64,000 nt of DNA from the NCBI GenBank assembly GCA_963746255.1, contig CAVVAJ010000001.1, positions 806,001 to 870,000 of the forward strand. The letters are read 5' to 3'. A model generated the notes under the pieces. The model ran no database searches and was not told the DNA's origin. It saw nothing but the letters and a program-made list of their open reading frames with translations. The DNA is from DAOVXM01 sp963746255 (GTDB lineage: Bacteria > Chloroflexota > Anaerolineae > Anaerolineales > UBA4823). The translations under genes were made by a program, and so were the position numbers. This document shows positions 19,417 through 27,613 of the stretch, in pieces (position 1 is the stretch's first letter; the number at the start of each line of letters is the position of its first letter).

Positions 19417-19712
19417 ATCTCACTCATCAATGAACTATGCTCAACTTTGTTCTCTACTTTTCCATCATACAGCCCGGTCGCTGAGAAGTCAATATACCCC
19501 AAGTGAAACCGGACTACTTACCACCGTTAATTGGTAGAATCCTAGAACTGTGCCGCTGCAAAGCTAATCCGAGAAGCTGGCAGACTTTTTACCCATCGGA
19601 TAATGCCTTACGTCGTTCAAAATTCCTATGTTGCTAAGCTTCAGCCGTGGAATGCCCATCCAGCGATATACTCATATGATTACATCGCGCCCTACCCAAA
19701 AGCGGTTTTGTG
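19417..19712. other. Gap between amrA and the rpsF leader
   Basis: About 300 bases lie between the divergent amrA and rpsF transcripts. I see no open frame with family similarity and no convincing promoter pair, although at least one promoter for rpsF must lie here or just to the right. Confidence 0.3.
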
Positions 19713-19787
19713 CGGTAAAATCTTTACCGTTAAGCCACGCCTGAGCGTGGCTTGCTTTCCGCTCTAGACTTGGTCATCAGGATCTAG
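19713..19787 (+). promoter_or_regulatory. Structured leader of the rpsF operon
   Basis: Three hairpins occur in a row before rpsF. CGGTAAA (19713-19719) pairs with TTTACCG (19723-19729). AAGCCACGC (19732-19740) pairs with GCGTGGCTT (19745-19753) around a CTGA loop. CTAGA (19764-19768) pairs with TCTAG (19783-19787). S6 or S6:S18 binds the leader of such operons in many bacteria, so the last hairpin may be an autoregulatory site. I could not match the known consensus with certainty. Confidence 0.4.
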
Positions 19788-19818
19788 GGCAATCCCGAGG
19801 AAAGGAGGCACATTTACC

Positions 19819-20100
19819 ATGCGCGCATATGAGCTGGTCTTCATCGTCCACCCGGAACTTGATGAAAACGCATTCAACGAAGTCGTCGAGCGGGTCAAGG
19901 GCTGGATCACCGAAGCTGGCGGCGAGGTCGAAAAAGTTGACCTGTGGGGTAAAAAAGATTTGGCTTACCCCATCCGCAAGCAGACCCAAGGTCAATATGT
20001 ATTAATGAACATCAACATGGCTCCAGAGTATGGCATTGAGTTAGAACGCAACTTACGCCTGCAAGAGCCAGTGATGCGTTTTCTGGTCATCCTGAAATAA
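19819..20100 (+). CDS. rpsF: 30S ribosomal protein bS6
   Basis: A 93-residue small-subunit protein. It begins MRAYELVFIVHPELDENAF, has the central GKKDLAYPIRKQTQGQYV and ends EPVMRFLVIL, the full S6 pattern without the acidic C-terminal tail of some species. A strong AAAGGAGG lies upstream. It is the first gene of rpsF-ssb-rpsR-ppiC. S6 pairs with S18, encoded two genes later, in the platform of the 30S subunit. Confidence 0.97.
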   Translation: MRAYELVFIVHPELDENAFNEVVERVKGWITEAGGEVEKVDLWGKKDLAYPIRKQTQGQYVLMNINMAPEYGIELERNLRLQEPVMRFLVILK

Positions 20101-20188
20101 CGCATCATATTATCCCAATTACGATTGAGCGTTGATTCAGCAACGCCCAGAATTCAACATTCGGTTCCAGAGTTAGGAGTAAAAGGCT

Positions 20189-20581
20189 ATGAGCCGTGGA
20201 CTGAATAAAGTTATGATCATTGGTAATTTAGGCCGAGATACAGAGATGCGCTACACCCCCTCTGGGCGTCCGGTTACGACTTTTAATGTCGCTACCACCC
20301 GTTCCTGGACAACATCCGACGGAGAACGTCGTAAGGAAACGGAATGGTTCAATGTGGTCGCGTGGGGCAGTTTGGCAGAAATCTGCAACCAATACTTAAC
20401 AAAGGGCCAGCGAGTTTATATCGAAGGCCGTTTGCAGACTCGCCACTGGGAGGACTCTGAAGGTCAAAAGCATTCCTCAACGGAAATTGTCGCCAACGAG
20501 ATGATTATGCTGGGTGATCGCCGTGAAGGACAAGGCAGCGACCGAGAAGATGATAATGATCACGAAGAATTCCCATTTTAG
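20189..20581 (+). CDS. ssb: Single-stranded DNA-binding protein
   Basis: A 130-residue SSB. The OB-fold runs from LNKVMIIGNLGRDTEMRYTP through ETEWFNVVAWGSLAEIC and GQRVYIEGRLQTRHWED. The short linker ends in the acidic tip EEFPF, which recruits repair and replication partners. A TAGGAG sequence precedes the ATG. Its place between rpsF and rpsR is the classic arrangement, so this is the housekeeping SSB. Confidence 0.97.
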   Translation: MSRGLNKVMIIGNLGRDTEMRYTPSGRPVTTFNVATTRSWTTSDGERRKETEWFNVVAWGSLAEICNQYLTKGQRVYIEGRLQTRHWEDSEGQKHSSTEIVANEMIMLGDRREGQGSDREDDNDHEEFPF

Positions 20582-20712
20582 GGAATGACTTGCTCAGTAC
20601 TCACTAATAGATTTAGCAGCTCATGAACAACTGCGGATAATATTGTGATGCTGAACTTAACAACAAACACCAGGCGATTTACGTACTGATATTTAAAACA
20701 AGGAGAACTACT

Positions 20713-21024
20713 GTGAGTGACCGATTTCCATCAAGGGGAAGTAGATCTAGTAGATCTAGTAGACCTGATAGACCTGATAGACCTGATAGACCTGAACGTC
20801 GTTATTACGCACGGCCGCGTGTTTGCATGTTCTGCACAGACCCATCTGTGGCCTTAAACTACAAGAACATTGATGTGCTGCGGCGTTTTATCTCTGAGGC
20901 GGGTAAGATTCGCCCCCGCCGCCAGACAGGGACCTGCGCGAAACACCAGCGGCATCTAGCGCGCGAGATTAAACGCTCCCGCCATTTGGCAATGATGCCG
21001 TATACCGGCGAAACACTGCGCTAA
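20713..21024 (+). CDS. rpsR: 30S ribosomal protein bS18 (zinc-binding type)
   Basis: A 103-residue S18 starting at GTG 20713, with AGGAG 8 bases before. The core includes CMFC (residues 37-40) and a later CAKH, the zinc ligands of the C-plus form, and YKNIDVLRRFISEAGKI. The N-terminal ~30 residues are a low-complexity extension made of a Ser/Arg run and repeated Arg-Pro-Asp. In DNA this is a set of 9-base tandem repeats (about AGTAGATCT twice, then GATAGACCT about four times, 20740-20793). Such an expandable repeat in a ribosomal gene is unusual. Confidence 0.95.
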   Translation: MSDRFPSRGSRSSRSSRPDRPDRPDRPERRYYARPRVCMFCTDPSVALNYKNIDVLRRFISEAGKIRPRRQTGTCAKHQRHLAREIKRSRHLAMMPYTGETLR

Positions 21025-21061
21025 TCAGCGGGTAGTTTACGCAAAACAATAAGGAATAACT

Positions 21062-22399
21062 ATGGCAAATGAACCTAAAGCTCCCCTGCAAACTAGGAAG
21101 CATATTGCGCGTAAGCAGCGCGAGGATTCGCAGCGGCGCTATATCATCATCGGTACAATCGTTGTCCTGGTGTTGGTTTTTGCGTTAATCATCTACGGTA
21201 TCCTAAATGAGATGGTGCTTAAGAACCTACAGCCCGTCGCCATCGTCAATAACGAGCGGATTACTACGAAAAGTTTCCAGAAAAGTGTTCGTTATGCGCG
21301 CCAACAGGTGATTGCGAACGCAGTAAATACCTACCAGTTTATCCAAATGTTCGGCGATAGCCCGGAAACCCAGGCACAGTTTGCTAGTCAATTAACACAA
21401 GTTCAAGCTCAGCTAGAACCGATATCACTTGGCAACCAGGTATTGGATCAAATGATCGACGAGGTATTGATCAAGCAAGAAGCGGAGAATCGTGGTATTA
21501 CCCTGGATGGAAATGAAGTTGATCAGGCGGTCGAAGAGGCCTTTGGGTATTTCGCTAACGGTACTCCGACAAGCCAACCCACATCCGAACCGATTCCGAC
21601 TTCGACCTTATCTGCCCAACAGAAGGCTTTGATTCCACCGACAGCAACCGCAATGCCAACCGAAGTGATCACTATCACCGCAACACCGACAACGGTTCCC
21701 ACTATCACGCCTACCAGTGCACCGACGGCCTCACCGACTCCATACACTAAAGAAAGCTTCCAATCGCAATACGAACAGGCCCTCGTGAATTTCAACGAAA
21801 GTATTGGATTCAATGAAAATGACCTGCGTGATATCATTCGTAAACAGCTGTACTACCAAAAACTGCAGGAAGCCATGCGAGCAGAGTTAGGCAGCTCACC
21901 GGCTGAAGAACAGGTCTGGGCAAAACATATCCTAGTCCCTGATCAGACGACCGCTGCACTGGTCATCGAACGGTTAGCGGCAGGAGAATCATGGCAAGAC
22001 CTGGCTGCTGAGCTCTCAACAGATACCAGCAATAAAGACCGCGGTGGCGATTTGGGTTGGTTTGGGCGCGGGATGATGGTCCCTGAGTTTGAAGAAGCAG
22101 CCTTCGCTCTCGACATAGGTGAAGTCAGTGATCCAGTAGAAACCAATTTCGGCTGGCACATCATCCAAGTCATCGGTCGCGAAGAACGCCCGCTTAGTGC
22201 TGATGAACTGGAGCAGAGAGACCAGCAGGCGTTTTTCGAGTGGCTGCAGGGAATTCGCGATGGCTCAGAGATTGAGATCCGCGATTACTGGATAGACCGT
22301 GTACCAACTGATCCTGCCCTGCCCCCAGAGATTGAGCTATTCATCCAACGCAGCATCGGGCAACCGGCATTGCCACAAGTACCCCCAACGACACCATAA
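21062..22399 (+). CDS. Membrane-anchored peptidyl-prolyl isomerase, PpiC/SurA type
   Basis: A 445-residue protein with a short basic cytosolic end and a single transmembrane anchor (YIIIGTIVVLVLVFALIIYG, ~30-50). A SurA-like helical region follows, interrupted at about 165-225 by a Thr/Pro-rich linker. The parvulin domain occupies roughly 285-385: WAKHILVPDQ, then GGDLGWFGRGMMVPEFE and NFGWHIIQVIG, with all the expected motifs. It probably helps fold secreted proteins outside the membrane. It is the last gene of the rpsF operon and is followed by a strong terminator. Confidence 0.88.
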   Translation: MANEPKAPLQTRKHIARKQREDSQRRYIIIGTIVVLVLVFALIIYGILNEMVLKNLQPVAIVNNERITTKSFQKSVRYARQQVIANAVNTYQFIQMFGDSPETQAQFASQLTQVQAQLEPISLGNQVLDQMIDEVLIKQEAENRGITLDGNEVDQAVEEAFGYFANGTPTSQPTSEPIPTSTLSAQQKALIPPTATAMPTEVITITATPTTVPTITPTSAPTASPTPYTKESFQSQYEQALVNFNESIGFNENDLRDIIRKQLYYQKLQEAMRAELGSSPAEEQVWAKHILVPDQTTAALVIERLAAGESWQDLAAELSTDTSNKDRGGDLGWFGRGMMVPEFEEAAFALDIGEVSDPVETNFGWHIIQVIGREERPLSADELEQRDQQAFFEWLQGIRDGSEIEIRDYWIDRVPTDPALPPEIELFIQRSIGQPALPQVPPTTP

Positions 22400-22410
22400 T
22401 ACCAATCTTG

Positions 22411-22440
22411 AGGACGCTCTTTCTTGAGCGTCCTTTTTCT
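22411..22440 (+). terminator. Terminator of the rpsF-ssb-rpsR-ppiC operon
   Basis: Perfect stem AGGACGCTC (22411-22419) and GAGCGTCCT (22426-22434) with a six-base loop, followed by TTTTCTT. It starts 12 bases after the ppiC stop. Confidence 0.93.
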
Positions 22441-22500
22441 TAAACGAACTTAACCAACATCACCGATGCGTAACTTGGCGTAAACATCCGTGTTAATATA

Positions 22501-22528
22501 TTGACAGTGTTCGACTAAAACATATATT
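22501..22528 (+). promoter_or_regulatory. Promoter of the small membrane protein gene
   Basis: TTGACA (22501-22506) and TATATT (22523-22528) are separated by 16 bases, in an A+T-rich gap right after the ppiC terminator and 46 bases before the next ATG. Confidence 0.6.
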
Positions 22529-22574
22529 TTTTACACGCAGGGGAAATCAGACACAATATAAGGAGAATTAAAAA

Positions 22575-22973
22575 ATGGAAAAAGCAAGACCGATTGGCGT
22601 CACAATTCTCGCATTTTTAGCTGGGTTATTAACACTTTGGGCCGTCCTGATGACATTAAGGTTCCTTGGTTTAGTGCCTTGGTTCGGACCTGGCCCAGCG
22701 ATCCGGGTATTCTCACTATGGTATGCCTTGATGTACGGCCTGCTCGCATGGGTGTACATCTGGTTAACAAAGATGCTTTGGCAGGTTGACCCTTCAGCGT
22801 GGCTCTTCCTGGCTGTCATCACAGTTTTTAACCTCGTGCTGAACTTTTTCTCCCTGATCGTTAATGAATTTGGAACAACTGACTGGCTCACAGTATCCAT
22901 AGTATTGAATGCTTTGATCCTCATCTACATCATGCTACCTGGAGTGAAAGAGTTGTTCGGAACGAAGAACTAG
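22575..22973 (+). CDS. Small four-helix membrane protein of unknown function
   Basis: A 132-residue hydrophobic protein with four likely transmembrane segments (about 7-30, 43-64, 75-96 and 103-123) and short charged loops. I do not recognise the family. Its reality is supported by its own promoter, an AAGGAG before the ATG and a strong terminator after it, so it is a single-gene unit. No motif suggests a catalytic role. Confidence 0.7.
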   Translation: MEKARPIGVTILAFLAGLLTLWAVLMTLRFLGLVPWFGPGPAIRVFSLWYALMYGLLAWVYIWLTKMLWQVDPSAWLFLAVITVFNLVLNFFSLIVNEFGTTDWLTVSIVLNALILIYIMLPGVKELFGTKN

Positions 22974-23066
22974 GCTATCAAGTTTCCCATGCAGACGTAA
23001 GCTACCGTTCTGTGCTGACTGCCTGCACAGAGGGGCGTTCTTCAACCGATAATCACAAGGTAATAA

Positions 23067-23101
23067 AAAACTGGGGTTCCACGTGAACCCCAGTTTTGTT
23101 T
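23067..23101. terminator. Bidirectional terminator
   Basis: AAAACTGGGGTTC pairs with GAACCCCAGTTTT around a short CACGT-type loop, with T-rich sequence on the right and A-rich on the left. It can stop the gene at 22575-22973 and also the convergent small gene at 23153-23428. Confidence 0.88.
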
Positions 23102-23152
23102 AACTGCACCCTAATCATAACTCAACCTACGTAATCATCCCATGCAGAAATC

Positions 23153-23428
23153 CTACTTTTTCGACGATCTTTGCGAACCTAGGCGGTGCCATTCCAACCA
23201 CCAAGAACACTTGCTCCAGCGCTGTTTTCGAGCATGCCAATCCAGGAGGAATTCTAGCACGTCCAACTGTCGGATCAAATTCTGCTCGCGCTGCCGCCCC
23301 TGAAAAACGACCCGTCCCTGCTGGTCTTCAATCCAGTACGAATTTCCGTTGGGAGTTTCAGCTATGCGCAGCGCGAAGGCTTCTTGCCCCTTAGTATCAT
23401 CACAATCTTGATAATCTGACTTTTCCAT
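23153..23428 (-). CDS. Small hypothetical protein
   Basis: A 91-residue soluble, charged protein. I do not recognise it. The part RIAETPNGNSYWIEDQQGRV could be a short beta-hairpin domain, and a helix with several Trp residues follows. I chose ATG 23428 because GGAG lies 7 bases upstream; the frame is open to 23443. It ends facing the bidirectional terminator, which supports it as a real unit. Evidence is limited to frame, ribosome-binding site and context. Confidence 0.45.
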   Translation of the reverse strand: MEKSDYQDCDDTKGQEAFALRIAETPNGNSYWIEDQQGRVVFQGRQREQNLIRQLDVLEFLLDWHARKQRWSKCSWWLEWHRLGSQRSSKK

Positions 23429-23443
23429 CAACGCTCTCCACAA

Positions 23444-23954
23444 ACCTCAACGGTGAACGAGTAATCCAATAATATTGTCGGATACCAGGATTTTGACTGT
23501 AGCACCTCTCAGGACTGTTTGGTGGCCGATAGGCAGACCTTGATCGTATTCGATGTTGTGGTGACCCTAATAGATATGCAAAATGCCTGACACGCTGAAT
23601 GGTTGTGTTTTCTATTGTAGAATATAAACTAACGGTGTAGAAGTACAGAAGCCCGGCGGAACAAAATATACGATCCAGAACGTGTTTCCAGTATTCCACA
23701 GTTACGCGAAATCATAGATAATATATTTGATACGGAAAATCAATCCGGTTTTGCGAAAGCAGCTTCATAAAACTTATCACTAAACGCTGAGTTGATGTAC
23801 TGTGCTGCCCCACGACAAATCTACATCCTGATAGCTGAAATCTGCACCCATAGAACTATTGAAAAACACTCTGCTAAGAGATATGTACAATGAAATACCA
23901 GCCGGTGAGTTTTTTCATTATCCACTGCAAATTGAGGGTGATGCTTAGGGTTAC
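23444..23954. other. Gap without a recognisable gene
   Basis: About 510 bases between the small hypothetical gene and the carotenoid gene. Open frames here are short and show no domain. No hairpin or promoter pair stood out. Confidence 0.3.
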
Positions 23955-24747
23955 GTGATGCCGATAAACTCCGCGGAAACGCCAATGGTTAGAACAGGCC
24001 GACCTCAGAAAGTCAGTTTCGCGTTATGGATTACGTCCATGATTGCCACTCCACTATTGATCTCGGCCTGGGGTATGAGCGCGTTCCCAGGTATGACCAG
24101 CCTGGCAGTAGTTTGCCAGTTGATCGCGACGATACTGGTCATAAAACTATCCTGGACAGGAAGTAGGATTTTTCGAGCAGCAGCACTAATCTTTGTTGCC
24201 ACGTGGCTGATGGAGTATATAGGTTCTCAATACGGGACACTGTTTGGCAAATATGGCTATACATCACTATTAATACCGCAAGTTGTATGGAGTCCCATTA
24301 TTGATCCCAATGGCATGGGTAATGATGCTATTCTCCGCCTGGAGTGTGAGTGAGTATATCCTGACTCCCTACCAAGCCCGATTGGGGAAAATGTATCCCG
24401 TCGTTTACCCTGTGCTTTCAGGTTTGGTGTTCACAGTTTGGGACTTGTATCTGGATCCGCTTATGGTCAGCCAAGATTTCTGGTTGTGGGAACAACCAGG
24501 AACCTATTATGGGATCCCATGGCAAAATTTCTTTGGGTGGTGGCTGATAGCAATGCTGCTCACAGTAATCATTCGGCCGACAAGATTACGGCTGCCAGGG
24601 CTTTTGATGATTTACACAATTACCTGGTTGTTTCTCGCGATGGGAGTGGGCATCTTTTTGGGGTTATCCGGTCCTGCCCTAACAGGCTTCATGGGGATGG
24701 GAGTTTTTTCTTTATGGGCTTGGAGACAATTCTATCGTTATCCATAG
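23955..24747 (+). pseudogene. CruF-like carotenoid biosynthesis membrane protein, one-base frameshift
   Basis: Two overlapping frames make one protein. The first (to 24353) has three to four helices and WLMEYIGSQYGTLFGKYGY, the CruF-family motif with a conserved Glu. The second starts its similarity near 24283 with YGVPLLIPMAWVMM and continues through TVWDLYLDPLMVSQDFW, also conserved. Removing one base near 24284 joins IPQV to YGVPLLIP. CruF hydrates the terminal double bond of acyclic carotenoids in the membrane. If the extra base is real the gene is broken; if it is a sequencing error the protein is ~263 residues and normal. No other carotenoid genes are in the window. Confidence 0.72.
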
Positions 24748-24853
24748 GTTATCGCTCGTGAGGCATGCGAGTGAATGTTTCTCGACTATAACTAATCTTC
24801 GCAAATCGCGCAGCGTACCATCTGCCCTACACCTGCTGGTTGGTAGCGTCACG

Positions 24854-25372
24854 CTACTTGTCCTCTTGCGCTTGGCGATTGGTGGGATGTTTTCTCGAAG
24901 TCAGATAGAATGCGATTCTGTCAACCCGTAAAGCGAATTCCAAAATTCCGCTGATAATCAGCCCAGCACCTGAACTCTACAGGCCAAGACCGACCTTTGG
25001 CGAACCGATAAATATGAGCGAGAGTTCAGCAGCATACACGATAAAATCCAGAACTCAATGGCTGAAGACAACCACCCGATGATGGCGGCTAATCGGCGAT
25101 CCCGGAATAATAGGAAGGCAATAACCGCAGCTAATACTGACCAAATAATTGACATGGAGAGCCCATGCGACGAGGGTGGCGAGGCCGAGGACAACTAATT
25201 GGACACCATAGGTGAGGTCCGTTTGACTAGCCCAAAAGTCCTCGACACAAATCGCTTGGATCCGACGCTCAACAGGTCGAATACTTGGGTAGCGAACAGT
25301 AAGACCAGCAGTGGCACACGGGGGCAGCCGGATTTGCCACAATCCGAGCGCCATGTGTCCGATGAGGCCCAT
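24854..25372 (-). pseudogene. Decayed multi-helix membrane protein of the SHWVxD type
   Basis: Pieces in all three minus frames line up with the related gene at 52657-53177. In order they are GLIGHMALGLW, VPLLVLLFATQVFDLL, SHGLSMSIIWSVLAAVIAF, VVVFSH then VLDFIVYAAELSLIFIGS, PKVGLGL and GILEFALRVDRIAFYL, ending at a stop at 24854. Two stops fall where Trp is expected (SH-stop-VLD and GLGL-stop-SSG), consistent with TGG changed to TGA and TAG. At least two frameshifts are also needed. This is real decay, not a single error. The family looks like membrane-bound metal-dependent hydrolases or permeases of unknown role (tentative). Confidence 0.72.
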
Positions 25373-25677
25373 CACACAAAACCCTTAACTGTTAATTGAG
25401 CTTCAATGGAGCAGCACCTTGAAACTTGAGCAAATAGTTTTTGATCCGTGCAACCCTTCTCGCAGGATGACTCTATAATCAGTATCCCCCATCTAAGCAC
25501 CCTGTTCTGGAGTATGGGAAAGATGCATGCATCACTCCTGCGGGGATTATTTCCCCTCTTACTGCTCAACCCTAATCGAATATAGAAATTCGTACCGTGT
25601 ACTCAACGTGAAAGGCAAGTTTCCCAAGACCTTGGTTGGGCAGCTTTTGCGTTGAGAAAGAAGGGATCACCTTTGAG
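25373..25677. other. Gap between two pseudogenes
   Basis: About 300 bases with no supported feature; it separates two decayed minus-strand genes. Confidence 0.3.
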
Positions 25678-26323
25678 TTATTCAAGCAAATTATCAAACA
25701 TTTGAATATCTTATGCAAACCCAGCGACAAAAGTCGACAGGAGAACTAATAACCCAATACCAAAACTGGATAACATGATCGTGAGAATCTGATCCGGGTC
25801 GTTCACACCAGGGATATCCGAAAATGGCAATTTCGAGGGCTGCGATAATGAGCAGCGAACAGGGAATCAGCAGGCCAGACCATAATGTTGCCAAGACCCG
25901 ACGAAGACCAACCTGATGAATTTTGCGACGCCAGGTCTGCGGTTTATTGATGCGGGTTGCCCCGGCCCAGATCAGGGTAAAGGATACGATTTGTCCAATC
26001 CCGCCGCCGACAAGAAAAAGCAGGATAAAGAGCAGAATAAAAACGAGCTGACTATTCTTCTGTTATAGAGATGTAGCCGACCAGATGACAATCATAAGAC
26101 TGGCGATTATCGCAGTTATGCCGGTGACAAGAAAGTTGGGGATGATCGTAAATGCGATTTCATTCCCATGAGCCCAAATCGGCTGCGCTTGACCTATGGC
26201 AGAGATGATCATTCCGCCTGTAGGCGTATTACCCGGTAAGATCTTAAAAATGCCATGGCTGATCCCGCCAATGCCGAATATTATGCCAAGTGTTGATACA
26301 CTTATTCTGGTTGCCTTGTTCAT
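25678..26323 (-). pseudogene. Decayed membrane protein of unknown function
   Basis: The frame opens with MNKATRISVSTLGIIFGIGG and two helices, then meets TAA at 26063-26065. It continues in the same frame as QKNSQLVFILLFILLFLVGG, then GATRINKPQTWRRKIHQ and LWSGLLIPCSLLIIAALEIA. Near 25825 the sense shifts to another frame (PGVNDPDQILTIMLSSFGIG), which contains a further stop before DIQMFDNLLE and ends at 25678. A repaired protein would be ~215 residues with four or five helices. I do not know the family. Two stops plus a shift show that it is a pseudogene. Confidence 0.7.
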
Positions 26324-26335
26324 TGCGATCTATTA

Positions 26336-26854
26336 CTATCGGACTATTTCTTTCAGTGTCTTGCCAATCTCTGCAGCCCAGGCAGTGATTTCATCCCAGT
26401 CACGGTAATCTCCGATTAGTGATTTGACATTGTTGAGCATCCATTTCTCGATCGGGTTCAGTTTCTTGATATCTACATTGCCATGAAAGAGAGCAACGTC
26501 ACGTGGCTGAATACGATCGATGATGGGTTGCTGGGCTTTCGGAACACGCCAACCGTTTAATAATTCTACCGGATCGCCTTCACCCGTGGGTCCGCTCGAA
26601 AAAAGCCACACTTGTCGTTCAGCTAGCATCTTTTCGTTCACCTTCAGGAACTTTACAGCTTCCTTCCGCCATTTGCCGATATACACCGCGCTGCCCAATA
26701 CAACTGCCTGGTAAGGAGTCAGGTCGTTGATGCTATCTGCAGGCAACACATCAACAACCAAGCCAATTTGACGAAGCACCTGACCAATTTTCTCGGCGAC
26801 CTCTGCCGTTGCGCCATATTTGGTGGCAAATGCTACCAGAACTTGATTACCCAT
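26336..26854 (-). CDS. Flavodoxin-domain protein (HemG-like)
   Basis: A 172-residue flavodoxin fold protein. The FMN phosphate loop is FATKYGATAEVAEKI near the N-terminus; the second flavin loop is VLGSAVYIGKWRKEAVKF, and SSGPTGEGDP follows. The pattern resembles protoporphyrinogen oxidase HemG and related membrane-associated flavodoxins, but a heme role is not shown. I prefer ATG 26854, which has GGAG 6 bases upstream, over ATG 26866. It lies just upstream of the decayed membrane genes on the same strand. A flavodoxin also neighbours a related decayed membrane gene at 52.7-54 kb, so the association recurs. Confidence 0.85.
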   Translation of the reverse strand: MGNQVLVAFATKYGATAEVAEKIGQVLRQIGLVVDVLPADSINDLTPYQAVVLGSAVYIGKWRKEAVKFLKVNEKMLAERQVWLFSSGPTGEGDPVELLNGWRVPKAQQPIIDRIQPRDVALFHGNVDIKKLNPIEKWMLNNVKSLIGDYRDWDEITAWAAEIGKTLKEIVR

Positions 26855-27613
26855 TTCAGTCTCCATTATTGATCAAGAAGGGTGAGAATTTTCTCAATTT
26901 ATTACAGATAATTTTTTGCGTCTTGGGAACTCTGCCGAACGACAAGCGGCAGCCGGGAGCGATGCAGTAGGAAATGAGCTTGGCGAATAGTAACAACAAA
27001 TAAATAACGCTTGCCAATATAAACCTTCAAAGAAGTTCAGATTGTGTATGGTAAATCATAGCAAATCCGGTAGGAAACAAAAGCGATCAAGAATCAAACT
27101 GCGATACTTTAGGCATAGTCCAGAGCAGCCAGATCCCAGCAAGGATGACATGGAAAATAATCCGATGGGGTGATAGTATTTCATACCCACCGATGAAGCC
27201 ATCCAATCAATAAGTGTTATAATATAATATATTTCACCTTTTTTATCCTATTATCTCCGGTATCTACTTACGGAACAGGTCATAATTTACGCAGTTGAGA
27301 ATAATGGCATATTTGAGATCTTAAATGCCAAAGCCTTGATCAAACAGTTATTCATAATCATATCAGCATGATCTCCTCGGCATCCTTCGCCATGGTGGGA
27401 ATGTGATTTCCTCAGCCATCCGGGCTTCAACCCAATAAATACACCAACCCCAAAGAGGAAATCAGCCATCTGCGCTAGAATAATCGGTGGGCGATAAGAT
27501 TACTATAACTGCAGCTTAGAGAACTTGACCGATCTCCTTCTAGTGTCACAATGATCATGTTGGTTTGCTAATTGGGAACGTTAGAGACACGCAAGCTGTT
27601 GACAGAGGCAACG
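26855..27613. other. Long gap before the signalling operon
   Basis: About 760 A+T-rich bases. On the minus strand near 27090-27210 a short stretch reads GGYEILSPHRIIFHVILAGI and then LLWTMPKVSQ, which could be a scrap of a membrane protein, but it is too short to name. Part of this region must contain the promoter for the histidine kinase gene at 27614; no clear pair was found. Confidence 0.3.

Noticed and set aside
22485..22510. Similarity of the region before the small membrane protein to the inner part of repeat copy 1 (TTAATATATTGACA-like)
   Set aside because: The match is confined to an A+T-rich promoter and lacks repeat ends.
24854..26323. Stop codon reassignment (TGA read as Trp)
   Set aside because: TAG and TAA also interrupt these genes, frameshifts are present too, and TGA ends normal genes in the window such as yebC and the FMN reductase gene.
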